Part shown: positions 22,869-34,600 of the stretch, in pieces | How the letters are laid out: each line of letters opens with the position of its first letter | How positions within the stretch are numbered: the first letter of the stretch is position 1 | From: Ricinus communis | Taxonomy: Eukaryota; Streptophyta; Magnoliopsida; Malpighiales; Euphorbiaceae | Assembly (NCBI RefSeq): GCF_019578655.1 | Contig: NC_063256.1 | Span: 30,614,342 to 30,678,341 of the forward strand | Length of the DNA: 64,000 nucleotides | Direction: 5' to 3' | Notes under the pieces: model-generated | What the model was told of the DNA's origin: nothing | Database searches by the model: none | The model's input: the letters and a program-made list of their open reading frames with translations, nothing else | Translations under genes and position numbers: made by a program

Positions 22869-24070
22869 ATGGCACTAAAGAAGAATGCCTCTAAGAAGTA
22901 AACTCCCACCCAAATCCTAACCAAACGTCCTAGGAGTGGGATTTCTTCTTCATAAATCCCTCCTCCGGCTGCCCCATTAGTCTCTTTTGATAGAAACCAC
23001 CCATCCGTGCAATTCACAAATAATGTCTCCCGAGCAAGGTATGAGAATCTGACCAACAAAAGATTTTGCCCAACCCGTCACTTTGATTGGGATTTTATGA
23101 GGTCTATTGGGTTTGTGGAGGAAATTAGAGGATGGGTAAACCAACCGGCATGAAAAACTTCTTCGAGATTTCGAAAAAAGCATTCACAGATCACTCTCGA
23201 ATTCTTATGCATGCTTCGCTTTGAAAAAGGCCCGAAGATTGATTGTACATGTAAGATAATTAAATTACGATTGGGTAGGAAATACTTTGATATGTCGGTG
23301 AATGAATTGGCAATTGCAATGGGTATCTACACAGAGGAAGAAGTGGCATCCGAAGAGTATAAGCATGCCCCTTTTAGACAAGGAGTGGTTGTGTGGTAGA
23401 ATGTACATCACTAGGTTAGCCAAGAATTTGCATATTTTTAATGGATTCTCGACAATGACACTGGATGGATTGCCAAAGTTGATGGGTCTTGAAACCTTGC
23501 AACGGTATGGATAAGGGCAAATGCATTCTACCTAACATACTTTAACCTCAAGATGATTTCAATTTAGACTTGCCAATTGATCTACCGGCATTCACTACTA
23601 ATACTTCAGATGCATTAGCCACTCATCAATCTGATAGGCCATCGTCCTTTTCTTCATGTCCCTAGCCTTATGGCGGTGAGCCTTATAAAGATTAGATAGC
23701 CTACAATTTTGTGCGAATGGATGAGGATCGAAAGTCGATAGAATTTGAGTAGTAAATTCTTACATTGGAAATGCAATTACATGAACTTCAATACCAGGAC
23801 AATAAGCTGCTCAATAATCAGGTCCAAATGTTGGGGATGTTTTGGAATTAACATGAGATGATGCGTCATCAACAAATGAACATGGACTGGCTCAAAAACT
23901 CAATGGTGAACTACTGGCAGTCGCAAGGATATGCTTCGCCGTGACCTCCACCAAATTTTTATCAGCCACATCAAGTGCAACCATATGAGGAAGCGGTTTA
24001 TGATATTGATTTTGATGATAGCAAGGAGGATGACAATGACGGAGATGATGATGATGGCATGGCAAGCTAA
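22869..24070 (+). pseudogene. Athila ORF1 (post-pol accessory protein), Athila-A copy
   Basis: The start MALKKNASKK is basic. The core domain has RFCPTRHFDWDFMRSIGF, then QITLEFLCMLRFEK and IIKLRLGRKYFDMSVNELAI. After a frameshift near 23400 comes MYITRLAKNLHIF, shared with the Athila-N ORF1. The C-terminal part is a Gln/Leu coiled coil (LEMQLHELQYQDNKLL) with MRHQQMNMDWLKNSM, ending in a strongly acidic tail (IDFDDSKEDDNDGDDDD). About eight stops are present. No signal peptide or transmembrane helix is visible, so calling it an envelope is not supported. The family is the Athila ORF-1 / putative plant transposon protein group; biochemical function unknown. Confidence 0.8.
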
Positions 24071-25326
24071 ATGCCAAATTCATTTTTCTTCATTACATGT
24101 TTTGAATAATTTACTTCTTTTGTTTTTTTTTATGGTATTTTGCATTAGAACCATTTTAATTTATGCACAATTTCAATTACTTATTTAAAGTCTTTTGTTT
24201 CTTTTAGTTTCACAATAATTTTGATTCCCAACTCTAATGTGTTATTATGTTCTCCTATTATCCTTTTGTTTGTCATTATGTATAACATGTGTTGGTAGAA
24301 TAGGTACCTCAAAGTTTTGGACTCGGTATTTAGTAATCTATTTCAAAATAGGGAAGCAATTCCTTTCCTATTGTTTCTTTCAGTTTTATAGACTCATTGA
24401 GGACAATGTGTACAATAAGTGTGGGGAAGGGTTTTTATTATCTTTTGCTTGTTTGTGGTTGATTTCCTACAGGCTTATTGAATATAATTAATTACTTGCT
24501 ATGATTTTATTTCTCTCAAACTTATAGGTTTAAAATAATGAATATGGTTAGTTATTTATTGAATTGTGATTTAGTTGATTTGGCTTTGAATTTTGAATTA
24601 AGCTTGGTATCCATGCTAGGGTTTTTGATTCATAGTATTGCATTATTTTTATGTCTTAAAACTTTAGTTATGTTTATGAGCATTAAGTTTTTAAATTTCT
24701 TTTAATTTTGTCGAGTAGACACATCCAATACCCCTTTGTACTCTCTTATTCTTTTGAGATATGAAAAAAAAATGATGAGGCTAAGAATCTTTCACTCTAT
24801 TCCAGTAGTCTTAAAAGGGTTCATAACAAAAAGAATAAGTTAAAGGAAACTTGAGAATATGAGTAGTTATTGGATTTGTGACTCTAGTTGAGTAATCAGG
24901 GGTTAGCATCATCAATATCTACACTCGCGTCAAAAGGCTAGAATGATAATTTTGAATATGCATGGATCTCCAAAGAAAAAGCGACATAAGTAATCGAATT
25001 TCATGAGATTTGTTTTGTGCTTAAGGGAAAAATCTTTATCTCTATTTTCTTTGAAATTTTGGCTAAATTGGAAGGGATGCTCATTTCCCTAACTTTAGAT
25101 TTCAAGGTTTTAATTTTCATTACTTCCTATTATGAGATTGCCCGAGATGTTGGTATTTTGTTTAAGGATCGATTATTAGCTAAACTATTCTAGGTTGTGA
25201 TGATATGAATTATTAGCCTTGATTTTATTTGATAACTATTTGTTAGAGAAGGAGTTTGTCATTTCTTTATTTTTGATTTTATTTAATTTTCTTAAGGACA
25301 AGCAATTGCTCAAGTGTGGGGGAATT
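24071..25326 (+). other. Athila-A 3' UTR and polypurine tract
   Basis: Non-coding. It holds the conserved block GAGGACAATGTG then AAGTGTGGGG (24396-24426) and ends with CAAGTGTGGGGGAATT at 25311-25326, the polypurine tract immediately 5' of the 3' LTR, which primes plus-strand DNA synthesis. No other structure noted. Confidence 0.8.
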
Positions 25327-26687
25327 TGATAAGTGCTAGAAGCATTTACTTTTAGAGCTTGTTTTACCTTAGTTTCACCATACTTTGAGTTTAATTTGTT
25401 TGTTAGAGTTTGTTTTCAGCTTCTTTTTAGGTATTTAGCAAGCTTGCATGATGAGAGGAAGTTTTAGCTTCAAAGTATAAGAAAAATCAGCCAAGGAGCA
25501 CACCTATCATTAAGGACAAGAGTGTCACACGGGCATAACACGGGAAGAAGCTGCCCGTGTGACCTTCCCGTGTGAAGTATGAAAAATGGCAGAATGATGG
25601 CTTGCAAGACATAGAAGGCACATGCCCGTGTGGCCTTCCCGTGTGAATTGGCAAAAATGGCAAATTGTCCAAGGCATGACAAGGGAAGAAGACACACCCG
25701 TGTGGTCTTCCCGTACAGATAGAGGATATTTTCAAGATTGATTTTTGGTCAAGGACGCCACACAGCCGTGTGGTACCCGTGTGGCCCCCATATGGTTCCT
25801 AAAAGCACACTATTTAAGTGAATTTAGAAACACTTAGAGAACTTAATTCCATTTCATTTCTTAGGGTTTTATTGGTTTTTCAAGGAAGAACATCATTTCC
25901 ACCTTTGTTTTCTAAGATTGAAGATTTTCATCTCTACTCATCCATGAATAGTTTGAAATCTTCTTTCCCTAATCTTTATTTCTTTATTGCAATGTGTAGG
26001 GACTAATCTTCTTGCTATTTGGGTTTTGATGAACCCTAATTTGTTTTGTATGGATTTATTCAAAATTAATGCAATTAATCTTTTTCATGAGTTGTGTTAT
26101 TCATTTGATTGCTTAATTATCTATTTCAATTGATAAGTCGACGTATTGATTGGGATTTGTTTTCATAAACTGACTAGAGATAACTTTTTATGAATTGATC
26201 ACATCTTAGGGATTGAGGATTGATTGGGATACTAAAGATAGATCTACAAGATCCTTTGGTTCAATATTTCCTTAATCTTAACGCATGACCTAAGTGAGTG
26301 GGTTTGAAAATAGATTTCTTTCCCTCCTCTAAGGAATTAGGGTTTAATAACTTGACAAACATTTAAACCTAACTTTGTGGAATGCTAACTTAGTTCTCGA
26401 TTTGAATTAATTGCTACTTGTTTCATGAAATACTTAACTTGTTAGGGGAATTCACTACCTAAATAGGCTTTATCCTTGATAAATTTACCAATCGTTTTAA
26501 TCTTTGTTTTCAAGATTCTTTTACTTTTAAACATAATTACACCTAAACAATATTTCAATTGCTAAACATTAATATATTATTGAAGGTAGTATTCACAATT
26601 AGGTCCCTAGTGGAACGAAACTCTTACTTGTCATTATATTACTTGATACGATTGTTGCACTTTGCCGTATGCGGATAGTGTGCATCA
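25327..26687 (+). repeat. 3' LTR of Athila-A (complete, 1361 bp)
   Basis: It starts TGATAAGTGCTAG right after the polypurine tract and ends GTGTGCATCA. It is collinear with the 5' LTR. The sequence after it (AGTTTTTTGG) resembles what normally follows a 5' LTR up to the first bases of the primer site, and then breaks into an inverted leader. Confidence 0.9.
25526..25816 (+). promoter_or_regulatory. U3 palindrome cluster and TATA-like box of the Athila-A LTR
   Basis: Words include TCACACGGGCATAACACGGG, GCCCGTGTGACC, TTCCCGTGTGAA, GCACATGCCCGTGTGGCC, ACACACCCGTGTGGTC and CCACACAGCCGTGTGG. TATTTAA at 25810-25816 follows about 15 bases after the last. Minus-strand frames across this block show repeated TGRPHG only because the DNA word repeats. 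Likely upstream promoter element of the LTR (inference). Confidence 0.6.
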
Positions 26688-26861
26688 AGTTTTTTGGTTC
26701 CATCGAACTAGCTCGAGTCATACACAAATTTAGGTATCTAAAGAAAACACAAACACAACAAAGATAAATCAAATGAAAAATAAAAATGTTAAATCACTAG
26801 CGTTTTAATTACTAATAATATCATAATAGAAAAGATTCCCTGGCAACGGCGCTAAAACCTT
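26688..26861 (-). other. Inverted Athila leader with gag start and primer site
   Basis: On the minus strand the order is GCGCCGTTGCCAGGGAA (tRNA-Asp-type primer site, rc of about 26842-26858), an AT-rich leader, then ATGACTCGAGCTAGTTCGAT (MTRASSMEP), the characteristic Athila gag start. It abuts the 3' LTR end of Athila-A in opposite orientation, and its own LTR is absent. Athila-A lacks exactly this piece at its 5' end, so this may be its own leader relocated and inverted, or a second element's remnant. Confidence 0.7.
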
Positions 26862-27598
26862 ATATTTTAGGGTTTTAGGCTCAGTTATAGTTGGTTAACC
26901 TATTGCACTACCAAATTCATGTTAGATTAGTTTTAACCCTAAGTCTATATGGCCCATTTAATTAATCAATCATGTAATCATATATTTGATTAACATGCAA
27001 TAAACAAAAAAAATTAAAATAGAAAGTAGAACCTAATTATTACAACTCGCATACAACTACGATTGCGAAAAAGGAAAAGATCTAAAAACTATATAAAAGT
27101 CGAAATACATAAGAAAAATGTCCAAAAATCTAAAGAATGTGGGCTGGGCACAAACAACCGATCGGCTCAACGTAGAGCCGATTGGCTTTAGGGTTTTCGA
27201 GGCTGTTTTCGTTTTTTATCAACACATTTTCGCATCCTAAAGCTGAAATTTCACATGTACAGACGTTAATCGATTAGAATAAAACACAAATAGGATAAAA
27301 TAATAAAATAAAAGTAATAGGAGTCGATTAAATAATCAAAACCCTAAATTACTAAAAACCTTAAATATTATAAACTAACAGAAGGCAAATCAGAGCAAGC
27401 AGATCATGTTTAACAAGTTTAATTACCTAATCATAATGATAAATAAATCTAAATAGTGATCCTATAATATGTTTCTAATTAGATCTAAAAAATCCTAACT
27501 AGTAAAATGTCAGATTTCAAAATCCTAAGTTCTTTTTATCAGAATCAAACCTTATTAGAATGTATATTCATAAAAAAAGAACCTAATCTAATTATACT
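26862..27598 (-). repeat. Inverted Tat LTR fragment, right part
   Basis: Continues the inverted LTR interrupted at 11760 (TTTTAGGGTTTTAGGCTCAG onward). It includes CCGATCGGCTC and AGAGCCGATTGGC at 27157-27189 and ends at CCTAATCTAATTATACT, an internal LTR position. Thus the fragment keeps the LTR 3' end but lacks U3. Gag of Tat unit b starts 11 bases later. Confidence 0.75.
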
Positions 27599-27608
27599 CT
27601 TGGCTGGG

Positions 27609-29240
27609 ATGGCTAGAAACCAAGCACCACCTGGTGCTCCCATTACATCTGCTAACCCCTTGTTGCTGTTGACCCGGCTATGGTTGCCGCTAAGACTACT
27701 ACTGCCACTACTGCTGCTGCCAATGTTAATACTAATACTGAAGACCTAGCTAGAAGGGGAGTGCCCCAGAATTTTTAAACTTTGATGAGTTTATGCTAGA
27801 CCAGGCTAAGAGGGAGACTGCCCTTGCCACCAATGAAACTGTGATTAGCCTGAGTGCCCGGCTTGATAAAATTCAAGATATGCTAAGAATCAAAGCTTTG
27901 GACCCAACCTATGATTTCAAAGAGCTAGTTTTGATAGGGAAAGACAAGCTGCCTGTGAAATTCAGAATGCCCGAGATGAACTATCATAGGAACTACTCAG
28001 CTGAGCAGGACCCAGATTGGCAAGTTGTTTGTGCTATCACTTGAAGGACTCATTGGCAATTGGTACCACGGTCTGAAAAATCTGTCAAATTTGAATGGCG
28101 TGATTTATGCAATTATTTTGTCAAGCAGTATGACTACAACACTTATTTGGAAGTATCAATCAAGGATCTTGAATCAACTAAGCAGAAGCCAAATGAGTCC
28201 TTCTATGATTTCCTGACCACATAGAGGAATAAGGCTGGGCTGATGAAGAATAATCCCTCTAAAAAGGACCAAGTTCATATAGTGGTCTGAAATGTTCTTC
28301 CATAATAGGTTGAAAGGTTGCAGATGATGAATCCTAAACCTTCATTTACTTGTATGATAATGGGTTGCAGGTTGACGAGATAGAGAATGATAAAAGAAAG
28401 ACCGTGAGAACCGATAGAAGGGAAAATACTAGGCTTGAAGGAGTAGGACCCTGGATGTGAATGCAGTGCAACAACCGAGGAAGTTCTCCAACTTCAAACA
28501 ATCGCTCTCTAAGATCTTTGAGAGATTGGTTCAGAATGGCATGCTCCAACCTACCACCCTTAAGAACCCACCAAACCCTAACGCAGCCAGATACGAACCT
28601 AACACCTACTATAAATTCCATCAAGCACCTGGCCACCATACTGATAACTGTATCTGGCTAAAACATGAAATCTAGGACCTTATCGATGCTGGAAAGCTCA
28701 CTGACCTTTACCAATCCAATACCAGAAGAAACCCCTTATCAAACTATAATAACATACCACCCCCAAACCAAATGTCCATGATTAATCCAAATTTCGACGA
28801 AGAGGAGATCATGAACTCTTTCATAGACTACCTCAAATTGAGCTAGAAGCCAAACCAGATGGCTGAAAAGAACCTTCACTAAGCTGGGGGCACTACCATC
28901 GGTGGTGTTCCGACACTTAAAATGGAGCGGGAAAGTCCCAATTGCCAAAAGACAGTCCTAAGCCTCACAATGGTCAGTATTGTGAGTATCACCAGCCTTT
29001 CGGGCATGAGACAAACTAGTGCGACCGTCTCAGACACGAGATTCAAGACTTAATCGACTCTGGAGAATGGGAGGTTGAGCAACTTCCTCGGTGTGGGTGT
29101 GAAGACCTGCTTGGGTAGCCCTCAGGAAAATATAACTTCAAGGTCTGATATTCGAGGCCACCCTCGACTGATATTCAAATTGAGGATATTGTGCCAATTG
29201 GTTAGGGATCAGAGGATGATTAAGTCACTTGTGAGCCTTG
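27609..29240 (+). pseudogene. gag: Tat unit b gag
   Basis: Starts MARNQAPPGAPIT. Recognisable capsid-domain blocks in successive frames are VISLSARLDKIQDML, LPVKFRMPEMNYHRNYS, FEWRDLCNYFVKQYDYNT and TKQKPNESFYDF. The C-terminal part carries two similar modules, YYKFHQAPGHHTDNCIWLKH with DLIDAGKL (28611-28695) and CEYHQPFGHETN then CDRLRHE with DLIDSGEW (28979-29070). Each fits the C-x2-H-x4-GH-x4-C type seen in Tat/Ogre gag. Many stops are present. No protease active site could be found between here and 29459. Confidence 0.75.
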
Positions 29241-29458
29241 TCTCTTAGAGGTTTGGAAAGGCAAAAGAAGTCAGTCATGGCTATCGACATCTAGTATAGC
29301 TCTGGGGATGAATGTAAAGTCTAAGACGCCGAAGCCAAGGACATTTGGGCAGACAATGACTTTAAAACTGAGCCAGCGGGTAAGGGTAAGGAAACCAGGG
29401 TAAAAGATTTGAAGTAAGATAAGCAAGCACCTCAAGATGGGGATACTATGTTGCTAGA

Positions 29459-31010
29459 ATGGTGGAGGAAGGAGAAAAAGATAGCCGACGTCATGACATG
29501 TGCATGTTTGACATCAATTCCATACAAATTGATTCATTTAATTTAGGCATAAATGAAAATCCATGGAACATTCTAATAGCTCATGATATAACTCTTGAAG
29601 ATAGGAGACAATTTGAGAAAATAATAAAAAAAGAACAGTATTTGCTTGGTCCTATAACAACATGCCAGGTATAGACAGGAAAATAGCAAAGCACCATATC
29701 CCAACACATCCGCATATCAAGCCCGTCAAGCAGAAGATAAGAAGACTGAGGCTGGACTAGGCAGAGAACATACAAGAAGAGGTCACTAAGCAGCTTAAGG
29801 CCAATTTCCTCGATAATGGACCACCCTGAGTGGTCAGCGAATATTGTTCTAGTCCTAAAAAAGGATGGTAAGATATGAATGTGTATGGATTATTGGGACT
29901 TGAATAAGGCATGCCCAAAGGATGACTTTTTATTTCCTCACACAGATGTAATAGTCGACAATGCTACTTTAAACGCAATGTACTTCTTTATGGATGGGTT
30001 CTTTTGGTACAATCAGATCATGATGGCAGTAGTGGACAAGTTGAAAACGTCGTTCATCATCGAGTGAGGAACATACTACTACAAGGTTATGCCTTTTAGA
30101 CTAAAGAATGCAAGGACAACTTATCAGAGAGCAGCTACTACCTTGTTTCACGACATGATGCACAAGGAGGTGGAAGTGTATGTTGATGATATGATGGTAA
30201 AGTCTAAAATAAAGGAAGGGCACTTTTAGGCTCTTGATAAGTTTTTAGGAAGAGTGAAATGGTATAACTTGAGACTCAACCCGAAGAAGATCGTGTTCAT
30301 AGTTACATCAGGAAAGTTGTTAGGGCACATAGTAAGTTAGCGAGGCATAGAGATTAATCCGAATAAGGTCAAAGCTATTCAAGAGATGCTGACGCCAAAG
30401 ACCGAGAAAAAAATAAGAAGTTTCTTAGGGCACTTGCAATACATCAGCAGGTTCATTTCCGACCTCATAATGGTTTGTGATCCTATCTTTAAGTTTTTAA
30501 AGAAACATTAGCCTCTTATGTGGGATGAATATTATTAGAAGGCCTTCGACAGAATCAAGGAGTATCTGATGAAGCCACTCGTACTTAAGCCATTGAAGGA
30601 TGGCAAACCGCTAATCATATACTTGGCCTTGGAAGATGAAGCTAGGGGAGTAATAACGACGTAGAGCATGCAGTCTATTACCTCAGTAAGAAGTTGCTAC
30701 CTTAGGAGTCAAAGAATAACCTCATGGAAAAGACATGCCTAGCCATGATTTGGGCTATAAGGAAGTTGAGGCACTACTTTCAGTCTTATAAGGTGCAGGC
30801 AATTCTAAAAATAGACCCTTTGAAGTACTTATTTGAAGCTTTATCCTTTACAGGGAAGCTAGGTAGATGGTTAGTCCTCCTAACAAAATTTGACGTTGAG
30901 TATATCACTAAGAAGGTGGTCAAGGGTAGGCCTATAGCTGAGTTTCTAGCTCAAAATTTGATCGAAGGAAATGACCCTTGGATTTTAAATTTCCTGATGA
31001 GAATTTGAGG
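29459..31010 (+). pseudogene. pol: Tat unit b pol, reverse transcriptase and RNase H
   Basis: The pre-RT region has MPGIDRKIAKHHIP and IKPVKQKIRRLRLD. Reverse transcriptase blocks are CMDYWDLNKACPKDDFLFP, YFFMDGFFWYNQIMM (first catalytic Asp), TYYYKVMPFRLKNA and EVYVDDMMVKS (catalytic YVDD, about 30173-30196). RNase H follows with TCLAMIWAIRKLRHYF and VQAILKIDPLKYL. LNKACPKD and YVDDM are typical of Tat. Numerous stops are present. The DSG-type protease that should precede it was not found, so it may be deleted. Confidence 0.85.
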
Positions 31011-31034
31011 GCAATCGAGATTCAGAAGTGAAAG

Positions 31035-31475
31035 ATGTACTTCGATGGAGCCGTGAACGTAAGAGGGGTAGGCTTAGGATTAATTTTGATTACCCCAAAA
31101 GAGAAGATGCTGCCAATGACCAAGAGATTGGATTTTAAAGTGACCAATAACATGGTGGAGTACAAAGCATGTTTATTTAGATTAGAAGCGGTCGTGGTAG
31201 CAGAAGCCAAGCATTTGATGGTCTACGAGGACTCCATGCTAGTAATCCAATAGGCCCTCCAAGAATGGGAAGTAAAAGAAGAGAGGTTGAAGCCATACGT
31301 CTATTATCTCAAAAATTTAGTGTGCAACTTCTCCAAGAGTTCCTCTGTACACTTGCCTCAGGACGAGAATAAGGTGGTGGATGCACTGGCTACTCTATCA
31401 TCTATGTGGGTCAATCCCTCGCAACTCTCAATGATGCCTTTCGTGATCGTGAAATCGAGTGCGCCTTGTTATTAA
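31035..31475 (+). pseudogene. pol: Tat unit b second RNase H (archaeal-type)
   Basis: The Tat-specific extra RNase H lies between the first RNase H and integrase. Motifs are MYFDGAVNVRGVGLGLILIT (first Asp), TNNMVEYKACLFRLEA (Glu), VYEDSMLVIQ (Asp) and NKVVDALATLSS (last Asp). All four acidic positions are present, although the frame has a stop after VIQ. This domain is diagnostic for the Tat/Ogre lineage. Confidence 0.85.
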
Positions 31476-31559
31476 GGGGATCAAATAATGCAAGTTCAAA
31501 TGGATCGAAAGAGCCATAGTTCTACGATATGAAGAGATTTATAGAAAGCAGGGAATATC

Positions 31560-32697
31560 CAGAAGAAGCGACTGCTAAGGAAAGATACATGCTGTTGATT
31601 CAAGCTAGGAACTACATTAGCCACAAGGGAGTCCTATATAGAAGAATGGTGTCGGGTGTACAACTCCGATGTGTGACTAAAGTAAAAGCTCAAGTAATGA
31701 TGGAGTAAATATATAAAGGAGTATGTAAGCCTCATATGAACGACATAGTGTTAACCAGGAACATCATGCGGCAAGGTTATTACTAGTTAACAATAGAAAA
31801 GGATTGAATAGCATTACTGAGGAAATGCAGTGAATGCCAGTTGTATAGTGACTTGATTCACGTGCCTCTAACCAAGCTACACAACTTAACATCTCCTTGG
31901 CCTTTTTCAACTTGGGGGATCGACATAATTAAAGAAATAAAGCCTCATTCGAATGGTCACAGGTTCACAATCATGGTGATTGACTACTTGTCAAAACAGG
32001 TTGACCGAGTCATTCGTCACCTTGGAGGCAAGGCAAATGGCCAGATTTATAGAAAGGAACATGATCTGCCGCTACAGAGTCCCACTTCACATCATCACGG
32101 ATAATGGGGTACAGTTTATGGGGAGACAGCGGACCTGCTAGCGAAATACAAGATTGACTATTGCAGGTCTTCTGCGTATAGACCTTAAGCGAATATAGTG
32201 GTAGAAGCAGCCAACAAGAATCTGAAGAAAATACTTTCGAAGATTGTTTTCGATTACCCTTTGCACTTTGGGGATATCGGATAACCGAGCAAACATTGAT
32301 TGGGCCAATGCCAATTGAGTTAGAGTTAAAGTCTTTAAGGGTTGTATTGGAGGGTGAAATGCTGAAATACCAGTAGGTTGAGTAAAGGTACCAGCAATTC
32401 GCTTTAGTTGATGAGAAAAGGATGAAACCCCTATACCACATGCATTTGTATCAAAAAAGGATAGCTAGGGCATTCAATAAGAAAGTAAAGCTAGGAAATA
32501 TCAAAGCTGATGATCTAGTATTGAAGTATATAAGACTTATTACATTTGACCCGAGAGGGAAGTTTAGGCAAAATTGGGAAGGCCCGTACTTGGTAAAGAA
32601 GATTCTGCCTAGAGGTGCTGCAAAGATCTCAAACTTGGAGGGAGACGAGTTCACTGAGCCAATCAACATAGATTGTCTCAAAAAATACCATATATAA
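31560..32697 (+). pseudogene. pol: Tat unit b integrase
   Basis: CSECQLYSDLIH gives the second half of the zinc module. The first catalytic Asp lies in PFSTWGIDIIKEI. The DNG block is at about 32100 (ATAATGGGGTACAGTTTATG), and ANIVVEAANKNLKKIL gives Glu. The C-terminal domain is DPRGKFRQNWEGPYLVKKIL with LKKYHI before the stop at 32697. Frameshifts near 32020-32100 and 32290-32420. No chromodomain. Confidence 0.82.
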
Positions 32698-33204
32698 TAA
32701 AAAATAAAAATAAAAAATAGAAAAAATAGCTTGTTGATCAGAAAACCTGAAACGGCTAGTCAAGAAAAAGTTAGGGCAAAAGAGAGAAAATAATCAGGTA
32801 GAAAATTGAAAAGGACTAGTTAATGATAGGAGTTATATCATGAGCAATTAAAATGTACCCATCTAGGCTTTTACTAAATGAATGAAAATGTTTAGAATTT
32901 TTATCAAACATATGTATGTCTATTTAACGTTTTACGCACTAATTGAAAGAAAAATAAAGATAAAAAATTCTAAGCAAATTAAATGAGATTTGGAAATAAG
33001 CATAATTTTTATCATCTCATCGTCTTCGCATCTACATCTGCAACATTAGATAGAGCAGCTAGTTCTCCAGTCCTCTTGAATAGGGCAAAGCTAGGAAAAT
33101 TGGAAATTTGAAGCTGAACCTAAGACTTGAAGTTGTCATTGGTGGTCAGATCGCCCTAGAAGTTAAGGTTTCGCTCTACATTTCGATAGGGCCACAATCT
33201 CTCG
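32698..33204. other. Spacer after Tat unit b pol
   Basis: AT-rich; begins with an A-rich run after the pol stop. No gene or distinct repeat recognised. Confidence 0.5.
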
Positions 33205-34298
33205 ATCTTATCTAGAAAATCCTGTTTGAGTTGAAGCCTTTAAATTCATGTGAAAATTCTAAGATCCGTTGCTTTTGCTCATACGGGCAGCAAAGTCTAG
33301 AAGGTGTGTAGAAAGTGGATGCTCGTAGTCTGAGTAAGGGTATGCAATCACCATACACCATGAGCTTGACATGCTTGATTCTCCACCATGGGCAAGTCCA
33401 ATGAATAAACGTGTTCCGAACGCCTTTCATCTAAGAAATTCAGCCATCATGATCCTGTGGGGTAATAACAGATTGAGTCTGCACGTGCTTCACCTCGTAC
33501 TTATCGATGTTCCTCGGGATAGTTAATATCTAAAGCTTCTCCCACAACCAAATCTATAAAAAGAGATAAATAAGAAAAATAGGAAAAAGGAAAAAGAAAA
33601 GAAAGAAAAAAAATATAAGTTTAAAATCCGAAAAGGCGGCTTAGGCAAAAGTAAACTCTGCTAAGTCAAAAACTCAAAAGGGCGGCTTAGGTAAAAGTTA
33701 AGACAAAAGCCTGCTAATTTGAAAACCCGAAAGGGTAGGTTAGGTAAAAGTTAAGGCAAATAAAAAAAAGAGTAAAAGAAAAGAGATTCGGCTGGGTACT
33801 TGCAAGAGAACAAGGCTACCACCAAACCGTTGATGGGTTTTACACATGTCCAACCTAATGATGGTTTCAGCCAAGATGACTAAAATTGGATCTGCTCCAT
33901 GTTCCACTTGATTAATAATGCTAACAATTTTGATATCTTTCTCTCCCTAAGGAGAAGTCAGCAGAAATTGGGCATAAAGCCAGAAGCCTAGCATCCTAAC
34001 CAAAGAAGGCGTGCCCTTCTCCTTCTTCTCACAGTAAGAGATCAATGAAGTCAGTAATGTACTCGCCAACAGAATGGGAAAGTACCTCACCTAGGGGCAT
34101 ATAGAATAAATCCACTAATTTGCTAGGAAAAGGCTCATTGAGTTTTGGAAAGGCAATGGGATGTGTAGAATCCATGGGAACGCCAAGAATGGCAGAAAAT
34201 TCTTCAATCATGGGGCATAACTCTTGGCCATTGAATCTAAACATATGGTTCTTTAAGGCACCATAAGTTGACAGCAGACTGGAGGAACCCATAATCAA
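33205..34298 (-). pseudogene. Second antisense ORF of Tat unit b
   Basis: The N-terminal 89 codons (34298-34029) read MIMGSSSLLSTYGALKNHM then FRFNGQELCPMIEEFSAILG and IAFPKLNEPFPSKLVDLFY. The 'F-x-F-x3-ELCP-x-IEEF-x-x-ILG' pattern resembles a domain common in plant transposon-derived proteins (plant mobile domain / DUF7745-like); this assignment is from memory of the pattern. Degenerate sequence with GVRNTFIHWTCPWWRIKH continues to about 33205. A TATA-like box (34473-34478) and a palindrome cluster (34517-34600) lie upstream on the same strand. Confidence 0.5.
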
Positions 34299-34472
34299 GC
34301 TTGGTGTGGTGCATGGCCTTTAAAGATGAAAGATGAAATTTCCCAAGTTTGATCCAATAATTGCTAGTTAGGGTTTTAAAAAGAGTTAGTAGGATTTTGG
34401 CGCTTTTCTGAGACATAAATTTTTACTTCTGAAATATGAAATCAAGTATGAGAATGTGGGAAGGGTTCATAG

Positions 34473-34600
34473 TTTATATTAGGCCTTAAATGAGTGTCTG
34501 TATCGAACTGCAACCGTAAAGCCGATCGGCACTATATATAGTCGATCAACTGTACGTAGAGTCGAACTGGCAGAGCATACAGCCGATCCACAGTATGGCC
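34473..34600 (-). promoter_or_regulatory. Putative promoter of the second antisense Tat ORF
   Basis: On the minus strand the order is a cluster of Tat palindrome words (GTGGATCGGCTGTATGC, GTTGATCGAC, GTGCCGATCGGCTTTACGG), then AATATAAACT, then the ATG at 34298. The words are those of the Tat LTR (AGCCGATCGGCT). The promoter role is inferred from order and spacing. Confidence 0.5.

Larger units (their letters stand above)
11761..26687 (+). mobile_element. Athila-A, large Ty3/gypsy element nested in the inverted Tat LTR
   Basis: Two LTRs in the same orientation (11761-12826 truncated, 25327-26687 complete) flank gag, protease, reverse transcriptase, RNase H, integrase, an AT-hook ORF, ORF1 and a polypurine tract. 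The host LTR sequence resumes on the far side, which shows nesting. The first LTR lost about 200 bases, and the primer site, leader and gag start are replaced by a Tekay-like LTR fragment. A solo LTR interrupts pol. All frames carry stops, so it is dead. Confidence 0.88.

Noticed and set aside
25470..25735. Two overlapping minus-strand frames with repeated TGRPHG-like peptides, resembling a repeat protein
   Set aside because: The peptide repeat comes from the CACACGGG/CCCGTGTG DNA words inside the Athila-A LTR. There is no codon or homology support for a gene.
26842..26861. tRNA-Asp gene suggested by CCCTGGCAACGGCGC
   Set aside because: Only the 3' acceptor/T-arm-like bases are present; the rest of a tRNA is missing. 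It is a primer binding site.
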